Of a stretch of DNA of 64,000 nucleotides, positions 37,893-47,892 are shown one piece after another. Numbering within the stretch: position 1 is the first letter of the stretch; every line of letters starts with the position of its first letter. The translations under genes and the position numbers were made by a program. The DNA is from Pandoraea capi (GTDB taxonomy: Bacteria > Pseudomonadota > Gammaproteobacteria > Burkholderiales > Burkholderiaceae): NCBI RefSeq assembly GCF_902459735.1, contig NZ_CABPRV010000011.1:169518-233517 (forward strand), given 5' to 3'. Below the pieces are notes generated by a model. That model searched no databases and had not been told where the DNA came from. It saw only the letters and a program-made list of their open reading frames with translations.

Positions 37893-38408
37893 TTAGCTCG
37901 CCAGACGCTCGATGAGCGCCATGTCGTCGCTGGTCATCAACTTCTCGATGTCCATCAGGATCAGCATGCGGCCTTCGACCGTGCCCAGCCCCGTGATGTA
38001 CTCGGTGGCCAGTTGCGCGCCGAACTCGGGCGCCGGCTTGATTTCGCCGCGAGCGAGCGTCAGCACGTCGGACACGCCGTCGACCACCATGCCGACCACG
38101 CGACCCGCCACGTTCAGAATGATCACGACCGTCTGCGTGTCGTATTCGACGCGACCCAGACGGAACTTGATGCGCATGTCGACGATCGGCACGATGATGC
38201 CGCGCAGGTTGATCACGCCCTTGATGAAGTCGGGGGCGTTGGCGATGCGCGTGACCGCGTCGTAGCCGCGAATTTCCTGCACCTTCAGAATGTCGATGCC
38301 GTACTCCTCTTCACCGAGCGTGAAGACGAGAAATTCCTGGCCGTCGCCATCGGTCTGCATGGCGCCTGCGTGGCGCGACACGGCCTGCTCTTGCGAAAGG
38401 TTGTCCAT
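37893..38408 (-). CDS. cheW: Chemotaxis coupling protein CheW
   Basis: CheW links receptors to CheA. The 171-residue protein has the two SH3-like subdomains with [39 protein letters not shown] and [15 protein letters not shown]. It starts 17 bases after cheA and precedes the three receptor genes. Confidence 0.98.
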   Translation of the reverse strand: MDNLSQEQAVSRHAGAMQTDGDGQEFLVFTLGEEEYGIDILKVQEIRGYDAVTRIANAPDFIKGVINLRGIIVPIVDMRIKFRLGRVEYDTQTVVIILNVAGRVVGMVVDGVSDVLTLARGEIKPAPEFGAQLATEYITGLGTVEGRMLILMDIEKLMTSDDMALIERLAS

Positions 38409-38425
38409 CTAACGCGTCTCCGACT

Positions 38426-40651
38426 TCAGTTGAAGATGGTGGCGACGGCCGACCGCTGACCGCGCTGGAGCGCCGCCACGTCGACGATCAATGCCACACT
38501 GCCGTCACCCATGATGGTGGCGGCGGAAATACCGTGAATACGGCGGTAATTGGTTTCGAGGTTCTTCACCACGACTTGCTGCTGACCGACCAGTTCGTCG
38601 ACGAGCAACGCGAAGCGGCGCCCTTCGGCTTGCAGAATGACGATGATCCCCTGCGTCGGATCGAGACGCGCCTCGGGCACGTCGAACGCGCGGTACAGCT
38701 CGACGAGCGGCAGGTACTCGCCGCGCACCAGCACGACCTGGCCTTCGCCGGTCACCGCACGGATGTCGTCGCGACGCGGTTGCAGCGACTCCATCACGAA
38801 GTTCAGCGGCAGGATGAATATCTCCGGGCCGACCTTGACGGACATGCCGTCGAGGATGGCGAGCGTGAGCGGCAACACGATGCGGATCGTGGTGCCCTTG
38901 CCGCGCGTGGAGAGAATCTCCACGTGGCCGCCCATCTGCTGGATGTTTCGCTTGACGACGTCCATGCCCACGCCACGGCCCGACACGTCGGTCACGGCTT
39001 CGGCGGTGGAGAAGCCCGGCGCGAAGATCAGTTGCCAGACTTCCTCGTCGGCCATCGAGTCGGACACGTTCATGCCCTGCTGCTGCGCCTTGGCGAGAAT
39101 CTTCTCGCGACGCAGCCCCGCGCCGTCATCGCTCACTTCGATGACGATGTTGCCTCCCTGATGCGCGGCGGACAGCACGAGCTGGCCCACCGGGTCCTTG
39201 CCCGAGGCCACGCGCAGTTCGGTCGTCTCGATACCGTGGTCGAGGCTGTTACGCACCAGGTGCGTGAGCGGATCGATGATGCGCTCGATCAGGCTCTTGT
39301 CGAGTTCGGTCGCCTGCCCGAACGTGACGAGTTCGATCTGCTTGCCGAGCTTGGTCGCGAGATCGCGCACCAGACGCGGGAAGCGCGAGAACACGTAATC
39401 CATCGGCATCATGCGGATGGACATCACGGCTTCCTGCAAGTCGCGCGCGTTGCGTTCGAGCTGCCCCATGCCGTTGAACAGGCGGTCGTGCAGCATCGGA
39501 TCGAGGCTGCTGGCCGTCTGGGCGAGCATGGCCTGCGTGATCACCAGTTCGCCCACGAGGTTGATGAGCTGGTCGACCTTTTCCACGCCCACGCGAATCG
39601 AGCTGTTCTCGTGACCGGCAGCGCCGCCGGCGGCGGGCGCCGCGGCACGCTTTTCGGGCGGATGATGCGCGCCGTTTCCGCCACCGGAGGCGGCGGCCGG
39701 CGGTGCCGCAGGCGGCACGACGATCGGCTCGGCCGCAGGCGGCGGCACGACGGCTTCGGTCGCAGCCGGTGCAGCAGCGACCGGCGCCATAGCGGCGGGC
39801 ACTTCGATCGGTGCGGACGCGGCCGGGGCCGGGGCCGGCGTGAAGATTTCGGACGTCTGCACCGGGGCGGCAGCCGGTTCCGGTGCAGGGGCAGGCGCGG
39901 CCACTGCCGACGCGTCCTGCACGTCGATCTGCGACGGTTCGATCACGAAGCAGCACACGGCGAGGATGTCGTCGGCGTCGCAGGTGGTGTCGAGCCACAG
40001 GTGCAGCGCGTCGCCGACCGACTGGCGACCGGCCACGGTACCGAGGTTGCCCAGTTCTTCCGCGAGCAGCGTCTGATCCTTTTCGCCCACGCCGGTGAGC
40101 GTGACCTTCAGGCGTGTCTGGCCCGGCGGGATGGCGCCGCTCGGCGCTCCGCTGGCGTCCGTTGCAGGCTCGGCCGCTTCAGCCGGTGCGGCCGGAGCCG
40201 CAACAGGTGCGGGAGCTGCGGACTGCGTGAACGGCGAGGTAGGTGCCGCGGAAACCGGTGCGCCCTCACCTTCGGCGGCCAGTTGCTGGAGTACGGCGCA
40301 GATGCGCTTCATCGCCTCGGCATCGGGCTCACTGGAGGCGCGGTAGGCATTCAACTGTTGATGCAACACGTCTTTGGTTTCCAGGAAGGTATCGACCATC
40401 TCGGTGCGCAACTGCAATTCGCCTCGACGTGCGCGATCGAGCAAGTTTTCCAGCAAGTGTGTGGTTTCGGTCAGCGCGGTGAAACCGAACGTCGCAGCGC
40501 CGCCCTTGATCGAGTGCGCCGCCCGGAAGATCGCGTTCAGTTGCTCGTTATCGGGCGCGCTGACGTCGAGTGCAAGCAGGAGGTGCTCCATCTCAGCGAG
40601 CAACTCTTCCGCTTCATCGAAAAAGGTCTGGTAGAACTGGGTGATATCCAC
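38426..40651 (-). CDS. cheA: Chemotaxis histidine kinase CheA
   Basis: CheA is the receptor-controlled kinase that phosphorylates CheY and CheB. The 741 residues contain the P1 HPt domain with phospho-His46 (FRAAHSIKGGAATFGF) and a P2-like segment (about 185-245). A long Ala/Pro linker (about 250-340) follows, then P3 dimerisation, the P4 kinase domain (LVRNSLDHGIE, VSDDGAGLRR, GFSTAEAVTDVSGRGVGMDVVKRN) and P5 (about 605-741), which binds CheW. All kinase motifs are intact. Confidence 0.98.
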   Translation of the reverse strand: MDITQFYQTFFDEAEELLAEMEHLLLALDVSAPDNEQLNAIFRAAHSIKGGAATFGFTALTETTHLLENLLDRARRGELQLRTEMVDTFLETKDVLHQQLNAYRASSEPDAEAMKRICAVLQQLAAEGEGAPVSAAPTSPFTQSAAPAPVAAPAAPAEAAEPATDASGAPSGAIPPGQTRLKVTLTGVGEKDQTLLAEELGNLGTVAGRQSVGDALHLWLDTTCDADDILAVCCFVIEPSQIDVQDASAVAAPAPAPEPAAAPVQTSEIFTPAPAPAASAPIEVPAAMAPVAAAPAATEAVVPPPAAEPIVVPPAAPPAAASGGGNGAHHPPEKRAAAPAAGGAAGHENSSIRVGVEKVDQLINLVGELVITQAMLAQTASSLDPMLHDRLFNGMGQLERNARDLQEAVMSIRMMPMDYVFSRFPRLVRDLATKLGKQIELVTFGQATELDKSLIERIIDPLTHLVRNSLDHGIETTELRVASGKDPVGQLVLSAAHQGGNIVIEVSDDGAGLRREKILAKAQQQGMNVSDSMADEEVWQLIFAPGFSTAEAVTDVSGRGVGMDVVKRNIQQMGGHVEILSTRGKGTTIRIVLPLTLAILDGMSVKVGPEIFILPLNFVMESLQPRRDDIRAVTGEGQVVLVRGEYLPLVELYRAFDVPEARLDPTQGIIVILQAEGRRFALLVDELVGQQQVVVKNLETNYRRIHGISAATIMGDGSVALIVDVAALQRGQRSAVATIFN

Positions 40652-40702
40652 CGGTTTCCTCGTGCTAACTTGGTTGTGCCATCGACGCCGTCGACTTCAT
40701 CG

Positions 40703-41086
40703 TCAAGCGCCTTCGCCGACGAGCGAACCGACCACGTCGAGCAATGCTTCAGGGTCGACCGGCTTGATCAGCCAGCCGCTGGCGCCCGCATCGCGGGCGG
40801 CCGTCTTGTAGGCGCTGTCGACTTCCGTCGTCAGCACCAGAATGGGCGTTTGCGCGAACGTGTCGAGCTCGCGCAGCGCGCGGATGAGCGACAAGCCGTC
40901 CATGCCGGGCATGTGCTGATCGGTCAGCACCAGATCGAAGCTCGCGTTCGACGCCAGCGCCAGCGCTTCCTGCCCGTCGCGGGCGGTCGTCACGGCGTAG
41001 CCGGCCTCGTCGAGCGTTGCCGCCAGAATCTGACGCATCGACGCGGAATCGTCGACGGCGAGAATCGTGTTGCGAATGGCCTGCAT
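40703..41086 (-). CDS. CheY-like single-domain response regulator
   Basis: A 127-residue receiver domain with acidic pocket Asp12/Asp13, phosphoacceptor Asp56 (LVLTDQHMPGMDGLSLIR), a conserved Thr pair in VLTTEV and Lys in WLIKPVDP. It is shorter and less like the motor CheY than the gene at 28333-28731. Its place between motB and cheA is the usual one for a second, CheA-dependent regulator in this group. It may act as a phosphate sink or in array control. Confidence 0.93.
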   Translation of the reverse strand: MQAIRNTILAVDDSASMRQILAATLDEAGYAVTTARDGQEALALASNASFDLVLTDQHMPGMDGLSLIRALRELDTFAQTPILVLTTEVDSAYKTAARDAGASGWLIKPVDPEALLDVVGSLVGEGA

Positions 41087-41103
41087 GCGTCTCCTCTTGT
41101 CGG

Positions 41104-42117
41104 TTATCGCGGACTCGTGCCCGGCGCCGTGGGGGCTGTCGGCGGTGCGGGGGGCGCGGGCAGATTCGGCACACCCGGCACGGCCGGAAGCTCACCGCTC
41201 ATGGCTGCGCTCACCGCGTTGCTGCCTGCGCCGCGTACGTTCGCGGCGTCGATGGTCGGTTGATCGACTTCGTGCTTGACCGACTGCTCGGCGCGGCGGT
41301 TGAGCACGATGATGCTGATGCGACGGTTGATCGGGTTGTAGGCGTCGTCGCGATCGAGCGGCACGGTGGACGCCAGTCCGACCACGCGCAGTACCTTCTC
41401 GCCATCGAGACCGCCCGCAATCAGTTCGCGACGCGACGCGTTCGCGCGATCTGCCGACAATTCCCAGTTGCTGTAGCTCTTGTCACCTTGCGCGTACGCC
41501 GTGGCGTCGGTGTGACCGGACAGGCTGATGCTGTTCGGCACGCCGTTGAGCGACTTGCCGATCTCGCGCAGGATGTCGCGCATGTACGGCTGCACCTGCG
41601 CGCTCGCATTGGCGAACATCGGACGGTTCTGGTCGTCCACGATCTGGATGCGCAGACCTTCCGTCGTCACGTCGATGAGCAGTTGCTTGCGGAACTGCTT
41701 GAGCGTGGGGTTACTTTCGATCGCTTTCTCGATGCGCGCTTTGAGATCGCGCAAACGTTGTGCGTCGGCACGCTCGGCCATCTCGGCCGTGGTCGCGTTA
41801 CGCGCGCGTGCCTGATCGCCGCGCGCCTTCTGGCCGTCGGTACGCGTGGTGTCCGTGCCGCCGCCCGGGATCACGCCGCTGTTGTCGGCGGCGTTACGTC
41901 CGCCGGTGAGGGCGACCTTGAGCGGCGTGCGGAAGTATTCCGCGATACCGGTGAGTTCCTTGCTGCTCACGGAGCTGAGCAGCCACATCAGCAGAAAGAA
42001 CGCCATCATGGCCGTCATGAAGTCGGCGTACGCAATCTTCCACGCGCCGCCGTGATGGCCATGCCCGCCGGCTTTGCGGCGCTTGACGATGATGGGCCGC
42101 TCTTCTTTCTCGCTCAT
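41104..42117 (-). CDS. motB: Flagellar stator protein MotB
   Basis: MotB anchors the stator to peptidoglycan and carries the proton path. The 337 residues show a cytoplasmic Lys/His-rich N-terminus and one membrane helix with the proton-binding Asp32 (KIAYADFMTAMMAFFLLMWL). The plug region comes next, then the OmpA-like domain (SLSGHTDATAYAQGD, NWELSADRANASRRELI). The Pro/Ala tail is variable. It is 12 bases downstream of motA. Confidence 0.98.
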   Translation of the reverse strand: MSEKEERPIIVKRRKAGGHGHHGGAWKIAYADFMTAMMAFFLLMWLLSSVSSKELTGIAEYFRTPLKVALTGGRNAADNSGVIPGGGTDTTRTDGQKARGDQARARNATTAEMAERADAQRLRDLKARIEKAIESNPTLKQFRKQLLIDVTTEGLRIQIVDDQNRPMFANASAQVQPYMRDILREIGKSLNGVPNSISLSGHTDATAYAQGDKSYSNWELSADRANASRRELIAGGLDGEKVLRVVGLASTVPLDRDDAYNPINRRISIIVLNRRAEQSVKHEVDQPTIDAANVRGAGSNAVSAAMSGELPAVPGVPNLPAPPAPPTAPTAPGTSPR

Positions 42118-42129
42118 TGCGCTCGCCCG

Positions 42130-42990
42130 TCAACGTGCCTTGACCTGTCGCACGTGCTCTTCGAGCTCGGCGAACGACGGACGTACGGTGGAATACAGCA
42201 CCTTGCGGCCGAACTCGACCGACAGGGCCGGAGCGTAGCCGTTCAGGCTGGCGAGCAGCGTGACCTTGATGCACTCGTAGAGCTTCACCGATTCGTTGAT
42301 GCGGTGTTCGATGAGTTGCGCCAGCGGCGAGATGAAGCCGTAGGCGAGCAGAATGCCGAGGAAGGTACCCACGAGCGCCTGCGCGATGAGCGCGCCGAGC
42401 ACGGCCGGCGGCTGGTCGGCAGACGCCATCGTGTGCACCACGCCCATCACGGCCGCCACGATCCCGAAGGCCGGCATGGCGTCGCCCGTCTTTTGCAGAC
42501 AGTGGGCAGGCACTTCGCCCTCATGGCGGTACGTTTCGATTTCGTGATCCATCAGGTTCTCGATCTCGAACGCGTTCATGTTGCCGCTGACCATCAGTCG
42601 CAGATAGTCGGTCAGGAATTCCATGATGCGCGGCTCGCCCAGAATGCGCGGGTATTGCGAGAACACCGGGCTCGATGCCGGATCTTCGACGTCCCCTTCG
42701 ATGGCGAGCATGCCGTCCTTACGCGCTTTCGCGAGCAGCACGTACAGGAGCGCCATCAGCTCCATGTACAGCTCCTTGGTGTATTTCGAGCCCTTGAACA
42801 GCATCGGCAGCGCTTTCATCGTCGCCTTGATCGCCTTGCTGTTGTTGCCCACCACGAACGAGCCGACGCCCGCGCCACCGATGATCAGCAGCTCGGTCGG
42901 CTGAAACAGCGCGCCCAAGTGGCCCCCGCCAATGACGAAGCCGCCAAAGACCGATGCCAGAACGATGATGTAACCAATGACGACAAGCAC
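42130..42990 (-). CDS. motA: Flagellar stator protein MotA, GTG start
   Basis: MotA forms the proton-channel pentamer around MotB and pushes FliG. The GTG at 42990 (286 residues, MLVVIGYIIVLASVFGGF) has GAGAGG about 9 bases upstream. Four membrane helices are visible. The conserved cytoplasmic block includes MDHEIETYRHEGE, and the PAFGIVAAVMGVVHTM helix holds the stator Pro. A sigma-28-like promoter lies at 43050-43077. Confidence 0.97.
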   Translation of the reverse strand: MLVVIGYIIVLASVFGGFVIGGGHLGALFQPTELLIIGGAGVGSFVVGNNSKAIKATMKALPMLFKGSKYTKELYMELMALLYVLLAKARKDGMLAIEGDVEDPASSPVFSQYPRILGEPRIMEFLTDYLRLMVSGNMNAFEIENLMDHEIETYRHEGEVPAHCLQKTGDAMPAFGIVAAVMGVVHTMASADQPPAVLGALIAQALVGTFLGILLAYGFISPLAQLIEHRINESVKLYECIKVTLLASLNGYAPALSVEFGRKVLYSTVRPSFAELEEHVRQVKAR

Positions 42991-43049
42991 TGCCGGATAC
43001 CTCTCGCAAAAATACGTCTACGGAAAAATGTCCTTCCTGTTCAGAGGGC

Positions 43050-43077
43050 TTAACGGCAGACACGCAGGGAAACTGTA
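43050..43077 (-). promoter_or_regulatory. Candidate sigma-28 promoter for motAB-che
   Basis: On the minus strand TACAGTTT (43077-43070) and GCCGTTAA (43057-43050) are 12 bases apart, against the consensus TAAAGTTT-N11-GCCGATAA. Each element has one mismatch, and the spacing is one base longer than ideal. It lies 60 bases before the motA GTG. Confidence 0.55.
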
Positions 43078-43118
43078 GGGGCGGGATTACCTCAGGGTGT
43101 TCTCGTCGGGCGGCCCGT

Positions 43119-43715
43119 TCAGGCGGCCAATGGGGAAATGTCCGAGTCCGGCTCGGCGGATGCCACGGCCGGCGCCAGATCGGCGGCGTGCGCGTGTTTT
43201 GCTTTCCGGGTCTTTCCGGCGCGCGACGGCGGCTGGCACAGGCCGCAAACGTACTGACCATGCGGCTCGTGGGCGTGAGTGACGAAGTGACCGCCGCAGC
43301 GCGTGCAAGGCGTCATCTGCAACATCTTGCTGTCGAAGAAGCGCACGAGCGTCCACGCCCGGGTAAATCCGAGCACCGCTTCCCAACCATGTAATTCCAC
43401 GTGTTCCAGGTACAGGCGGTAGGCCTTCACGATGGCCTCGATGCCCTGGCAGCCGCCGTATTGCACGAGGTGGCGGTAGATGTTGTGGAAAAGCGACGAG
43501 TGGATGTTGGGCAGCCACGTCACGAACCAGTCGGTCGAGAACGGCAGCATGCCCTTGGGCGGCGAGGCGCCCTTGAGTTCTTTATAGAGTTTGATGAGCC
43601 GGTCGCGGCTCAGGCTCGTTTCCGCCTCCAGCAACTGGAGGCGGGCGCCGAGTTCGATCAGTTCGATGGCCAGCTGAATCTCGCGGGCCTCGAGAACGAC
43701 GCTTTTGGTACGCAT
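43119..43715 (-). CDS. flhC: Flagellar master regulator subunit FlhC
   Basis: FlhC forms the FlhD4C2 activator of class II flagellar operons. The ATG at 43715 has AGGAAG 7 bases upstream and gives 198 residues ([27 protein letters not shown]). The zinc site is visible as CTRC and CGLC in the C-terminal third. The tail is Ala-rich. An upstream in-frame start would add 13 residues and lacks a ribosome-binding site. Confidence 0.97.
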   Translation of the reverse strand: MRTKSVVLEAREIQLAIELIELGARLQLLEAETSLSRDRLIKLYKELKGASPPKGMLPFSTDWFVTWLPNIHSSLFHNIYRHLVQYGGCQGIEAIVKAYRLYLEHVELHGWEAVLGFTRAWTLVRFFDSKMLQMTPCTRCGGHFVTHAHEPHGQYVCGLCQPPSRAGKTRKAKHAHAADLAPAVASAEPDSDISPLAA

Positions 43716-43801
43716 ATACAGGCTTCCTGGCAAATCACGCCAAGCGCAGTCCACTCATACGACAGGGACGGCGCGAGGCGTGCGTCGCGTATGTCGTACG
43801 T

Positions 43802-44119
43802 TCAGCCGATCTGCTCGACGGGCTGACCCGCGAGCAGAATCGAAGCGTGCGACTGCTGCATACCCACGTCTTTCGCGCCGTGCGTGAGGCTCGAAAGAAT
43901 CACGTGGTCGTCGAATCGAAATCGGCACAAGAGCTGGTTCGACCCCGCGAACTTGACGAGTTGAGCAAGGGTCAGGCTGCCGAGGACGTCGGCAAGCTGG
44001 TCGCTGATGCCCAGGCGGAACATTGCCGCCGCGCGATCCTCACGGATCAGGCGTTGAGCCAGGACGAGGTAGGAGAGATTCAACTCACGAATCTCATTCA
44101 GTGTTTCGCTGTTTCGCAT
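43802..44119 (-). CDS. flhD: Flagellar master regulator subunit FlhD
   Basis: FlhD pairs with FlhC as the class I activator. The 105-residue protein has the family core [35 protein letters not shown] and [20 protein letters not shown]. It is followed by flhC after 86 bases. A 731-base noncoding region upstream probably collects its regulatory inputs. Confidence 0.97.
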   Translation of the reverse strand: MRNSETLNEIRELNLSYLVLAQRLIREDRAAAMFRLGISDQLADVLGSLTLAQLVKFAGSNQLLCRFRFDDHVILSSLTHGAKDVGMQQSHASILLAGQPVEQIG

Positions 44120-44850
44120 GCGGCCCCCCGGCGCAATGGATGAATCTGGCGGTACTACTGTCTATTCCCTCGCATTGTGGACAAGGGCGAAAGATAAAGA
44201 AATCGGAGAAAAACTACAGAAGGGAGCAAGAAAAGCGGAAGTTTTTTGTAGGAATTTTTCCTACACGCGAGGCGCGCAGCGATCCGACGACGCGCTCGGG
44301 GGGAACGTTCGGTGACAGAGCGTGAACGCTTCATGAAAGTGTCACGAAGCTACGCTCTACTACTTGACTGTATTTCGGCGGACTTTTGCCGAACTTTAGC
44401 CATCCTTGCAAAAAATTTCAGGGGGGCTTCTGCGAGGATTGGCTGATTCGTACTTTGCCTATTTCGTAGGCACCGGAACAGCCCAATTACAAAGTGTTAC
44501 AGATGTAGTGGGGCGCGCCGAATTCTAAGTTTGGAAGCGGCGCTCTGGTTCCGGTTCCCGAAGATTTGCAGGGAATCGCGAAGCGTCATCTTACAAATCC
44601 TTCCAGGCGCGCTCGTCTCGTTATTCCGGTTTCGTCAGTTGATACGTACTGACGCCCCATATCCCGCGACGTTCCCGCCGTCACGTCTTGACGATGCGTT
44701 GAGGAAAACTACCGGACGGGGATCCTTCGTGTAGGACAAACCGGCGGCAGGATCTCGTCGACATCCACAGCCGCCAGGTCCGGAGCATCAAACCGCTGCC
44801 GTCATCCGCACAGGGCGCACCCGATCGTACGACTGAGCGCGGTACACCCG
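44120..44850 (-). promoter_or_regulatory. Long flhDC upstream control region with two dyads
   Basis: About 730 bases with no credible gene, between flhD and the MFS gene. The flhD-proximal half is AT-rich for this genome. Two perfect dyads stand out: GTAGGAATTTTTCCTAC (44248-44264) and TGCCTATTTCGTAGGCA (44456-44472). The first contains inverted TTTCCTA-type heptamers like those bound by NarL/FixJ-family regulators such as BvgA. A TTGACT element occurs near 44363, but no good -10 could be paired with it. The rest holds nothing I recognise. Confidence 0.55.
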
Positions 44851-46062
44851 TCAGGCAGTGCCCGCCGCAGGCGGCAGGGCCGGTCCGGCACGGCGGATCA
44901 GCACCGTGTGGAAGCACCACGACAGCACGCCGCACACCGCCATGACGGCGGCCATCGGCACCGCCGAGCGCGCGTGCAACAGACCGACGGCGGCACCGGC
45001 GCTGGCGGCGGCGAGGAACTGCAATGCGCCTAGCAAGGCCGATGCGGCGCCCGCGCGTTGCTGCTGACGGTTGAGCGCTTCGGCAATGGCGTTCGGCTGC
45101 GAGAAGCCGAGGCTTGTCACGTAGGCGAACAGCGGCACCATCAGTCCGATGAGTCCGCCGAGCCGCAGCGCCGCCACGGCCAGCATCAGCAAGCCGAGAA
45201 TGGCGACGAGATTGTTGGTCCGGCGCAACACGGTAGCCGGCCGACGCGTACGCAACAGGTACGCGTTGATTTGCGAACCCGCGATGATCCCGCAGGCATT
45301 CAGCCCGAAGAGCCAGCCGTAATTTGCCGGATCGATGCCGTACAGGTTGATGAAGACGAACGGCGAGCCGGTGATGTACGCGAACATCCCCGCCTGGGAG
45401 ACGCCGCCGGCCAGCGCATTGCCCATGAACTCGCGATCGCGCAGCAACGCCCCGTAGTTATGCCACGCCGTGGCCAGCCAGTTGCGCGCCTGCTTCGCCG
45501 CCTGACGCGTCTCGGGCAACCAATAGACGGCCATCGCGAAACACATCGCCCCGAACACCGTCAGGCCCCAGAAGATCCAGCGCCAGCCAACGAAGTTGAG
45601 GACTTGCCCGCCGACGAGCGGCGCGAGAATCGGCGCTGCGCCCATGATGAGCGTCATGCGCGACAGGACGCGCGCCACCGTCCCCGTATCGAACAGATCG
45701 CGCGCCATGGCCCGTGCGATCACGAAGCAGGCGCACCCGCCGACCGCCTGAATGAAGCGGCTGAAGATCAGCGTCTCGATGTTCGGGGCGAGTGCGCAGC
45801 CCGCCGACGCGAGCGTGTAGAGCGCCAGACCAGCATACAGCGGACGCTTGCGACCGTAGCGATCGGCAAGCGGGCCGTGCAGCAACTGGCCGAGGCCCAG
45901 CCCGATGAAGAACGATGCGAGGGAGAACTGCACCGCCGCGTCCGTCGTATTCAGTTCGCGCGCGATGCTCGGCAACGCCGGCAAGTACATGTCGATCGAC
46001 AGCGAGCCGATGGCCGACAGGATGCCGAGAACGAAAACGGTGCGGAAAGTTTGAGCGGGCAT
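44851..46062 (-). CDS. Bcr/CflA-family multidrug efflux MFS transporter
   Basis: A 403-residue, 12-helix major facilitator. The start SIDMYLPALPSIARELN is the hallmark of the Bcr/CflA drug-resistance subfamily. The A-type motif GPLADRYGRKRPLYAGL follows helix 2, and GQVLNFVGWRWIFWGL is also typical. The substrate cannot be told from sequence. It lies 111 bases downstream of the acyl-CoA synthetase gene on the same strand; linkage to that gene is possible but not required. Confidence 0.92.
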   Translation of the reverse strand: MPAQTFRTVFVLGILSAIGSLSIDMYLPALPSIARELNTTDAAVQFSLASFFIGLGLGQLLHGPLADRYGRKRPLYAGLALYTLASAGCALAPNIETLIFSRFIQAVGGCACFVIARAMARDLFDTGTVARVLSRMTLIMGAAPILAPLVGGQVLNFVGWRWIFWGLTVFGAMCFAMAVYWLPETRQAAKQARNWLATAWHNYGALLRDREFMGNALAGGVSQAGMFAYITGSPFVFINLYGIDPANYGWLFGLNACGIIAGSQINAYLLRTRRPATVLRRTNNLVAILGLLMLAVAALRLGGLIGLMVPLFAYVTSLGFSQPNAIAEALNRQQQRAGAASALLGALQFLAAASAGAAVGLLHARSAVPMAAVMAVCGVLSWCFHTVLIRRAGPALPPAAGTA

Positions 46063-46132
46063 TGAGCGAAACCTAGGGTAATCCCGAATGATACGGCATT
46101 CCCCCCGGCTTCGCTTAAAAAATAAGCAGAGA

Positions 46133-46153
46133 ATGCCCGAGCGCTTTGGGCAT
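46133..46153 (-). terminator. Weak hairpin between the acyl-CoA synthetase and MFS genes
   Basis: ATGCCC (46133-46138) and GGGCAT (46148-46153) form a 6-bp stem. On the minus strand a T-rich stretch (CTTATTTTTTAAG, 46126-46114) follows about 7 bases later. That stretch is itself a small GCTTA/TAAGC dyad. Partial termination is plausible. Confidence 0.4.
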
Positions 46154-46173
46154 CCTCCGGCGGGTCGTCGGCG

Positions 46174-47892
46174 TCAGGCCGTCTTCGCTTCGTGAAGTCC
46201 CAGCGATTCGACCATCTGCTCACGCATGATGAATTTCTGCACCTTGCCGGTCACCGTCATCGGCATTTCGTCGACGAACCGGATGTAGCGCGGGATCTTG
46301 TAGTGCGCAATCTGATCCTTGCAGAACGCCCGGATATCGTCCTCCGTCGCGCTCTGTCCCGGTTTGAGCACGATCCATGCGCAGACCTCTTCGCCGTACT
46401 TCGCGTCCGGCACGCCGAACACCTGCACGGCCTGCACCTTGGGGTGACGGAACAGGAACTCCTCGATTTCGCGCGGATAGATGTTCTCGCCCCCGCGAAT
46501 GAGCATGTCCTTCACCCGGCCGACGATGTTGCAATAGCCGCCTTCGTCGAGCGTGGCCAGATCGCCGGTGTGCATCCAGCCGTCGCGAATCGCTTCGCGC
46601 GTGCGCGGTTCGTCGTCCCAGTAGCCCTGCATCACCGAATACCCTTTGGTGCAGAGTTCGCCCTTCTCGCCAACGGGCACGATCTCCCCTGCGGCATCGA
46701 CGAGTTTGACTTCGAGGTGTGGCTGCACACGCCCGACCGTGGTCACGCGCTTCTCAAGCGGATCGGTCGTCGTGGTCTGGAACGACACCGGACTGGTCTC
46801 CGTCATGCCATAGGCGATCGTCACTTCGCTCATGTGCATCTGATCGATCACGCGTTTCATCGTCTCGATGGGGCAAGGCGAGCCGGCCATGATGCCTGTG
46901 CGCAGCGTATCGAAGTGGTAGTTGCCGAAGTCCGGATGATCGAGCTGCGCGATGAACATCGTCGGCACGCCGTGCAGGGCCGTGCAGCTCTCCTCGGAGA
47001 CGGCCGCCATCGTGGCCTTCGGATCGAACGCTTCACTGGGGAAGATCATCGTCGCACCCGTCGACACGCAGGCGAGCACGGCGAGCACCATGCCGAAGCA
47101 GTGATAGAACGGCACCGGAATGCACAGGCTGTCACGCTCGGAGAAGTTCATCGCCATGGCGATGTAGCGACCGTTGTTGACGATGTTGTGGTGCGTGAGC
47201 GTCGCGCCTTTCGGGTTACCGGTCGTGCCGCTCGTGAACTGGATGTTGATCGGCTCGAAGCAGTCGAGCCCATCGGAGATTTTGCGCAGCGCGTCGAGGT
47301 TGGCATCGGCGCCGAGCGTCACCACGTCGCTGAAATTCATCATGCCGGGGGTGGTCTCCATCCCCATGCGGATGATGGTGCGCAGCGTCGGAAACTTCTC
47401 CGACTGCAACTGGCCGGGGGCGCACGTCGCCAGTTCGGGCGCGAGCACGTTCAGCATGTCGAGGTAGCGCGAGGTCTTGAACGACTCCGCCGCGACGAGC
47501 GCCTTGCAGCCGACCTTGTTGAGCGCGTAGTCCAGCTCGGCCATGCGGTAGGCGGGGTTGATGTTCACGAGAATCAGCCCGGCACGCGCGGTCGCGAATT
47601 GCGTCACCAGCCACTCCACGCGATTCGGCGACCAGATGCCGACGCGGTCGCCCTTCTTCAATCCGAGGGCAATGAGCCCGGCGGCGAAGGTATCGACGTG
47701 TGCGATGAACTCACGCCACGTCCAGTCCACCCCCTGCTCGCGAAACACGACGGCCTGACGCTCCGGAAACTTCGCCGCCGTCTCGGCAAGCAGTCCGAAT
47801 ACCGTCAACGTCGACAGCGGTACGGTGGTATCACCCTTCACATACGACAGTCCATTACGAGGTACAACGCCCGCACCTTCCCGGCTTTCCAT
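46174..47892 (-). CDS. AMP-forming fatty-acyl-CoA synthetase
   Basis: Activates a carboxylic acid to its CoA thioester through an acyl-adenylate. The ATG at 47892 has AGGAG 8 bases upstream and gives 572 residues; the frame runs open further upstream but without family character. Motifs: the P-loop-like [22 protein letters not shown] (A3), [12 protein letters not shown] (A5), [17 protein letters not shown] (A7), [22 protein letters not shown] (A8) and [10 protein letters not shown] (A10, catalytic Lys). Medium- or long-chain substrates fit the family, but the chain length is not certain. Confidence 0.93.
   Translation of the reverse strand: MESREGAGVVPRNGLSYVKGDTTVPLSTLTVFGLLAETAAKFPERQAVVFREQGVDWTWREFIAHVDTFAAGLIALGLKKGDRVGIWSPNRVEWLVTQFATARAGLILVNINPAYRMAELDYALNKVGCKALVAAESFKTSRYLDMLNVLAPELATCAPGQLQSEKFPTLRTIIRMGMETTPGMMNFSDVVTLGADANLDALRKISDGLDCFEPINIQFTSGTTGNPKGATLTHHNIVNNGRYIAMAMNFSERDSLCIPVPFYHCFGMVLAVLACVSTGATMIFPSEAFDPKATMAAVSEESCTALHGVPTMFIAQLDHPDFGNYHFDTLRTGIMAGSPCPIETMKRVIDQMHMSEVTIAYGMTETSPVSFQTTTTDPLEKRVTTVGRVQPHLEVKLVDAAGEIVPVGEKGELCTKGYSVMQGYWDDEPRTREAIRDGWMHTGDLATLDEGGYCNIVGRVKDMLIRGGENIYPREIEEFLFRHPKVQAVQVFGVPDAKYGEEVCAWIVLKPGQSATEDDIRAFCKDQIAHYKIPRYIRFVDEMPMTVTGKVQKFIMREQMVESLGLHEAKTA

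Noticed and set aside
44531-44734. Small plus-strand protein upstream of flhDC
   Set aside because: It has no ribosome-binding site, no family resemblance, and lies in the flhD control region.
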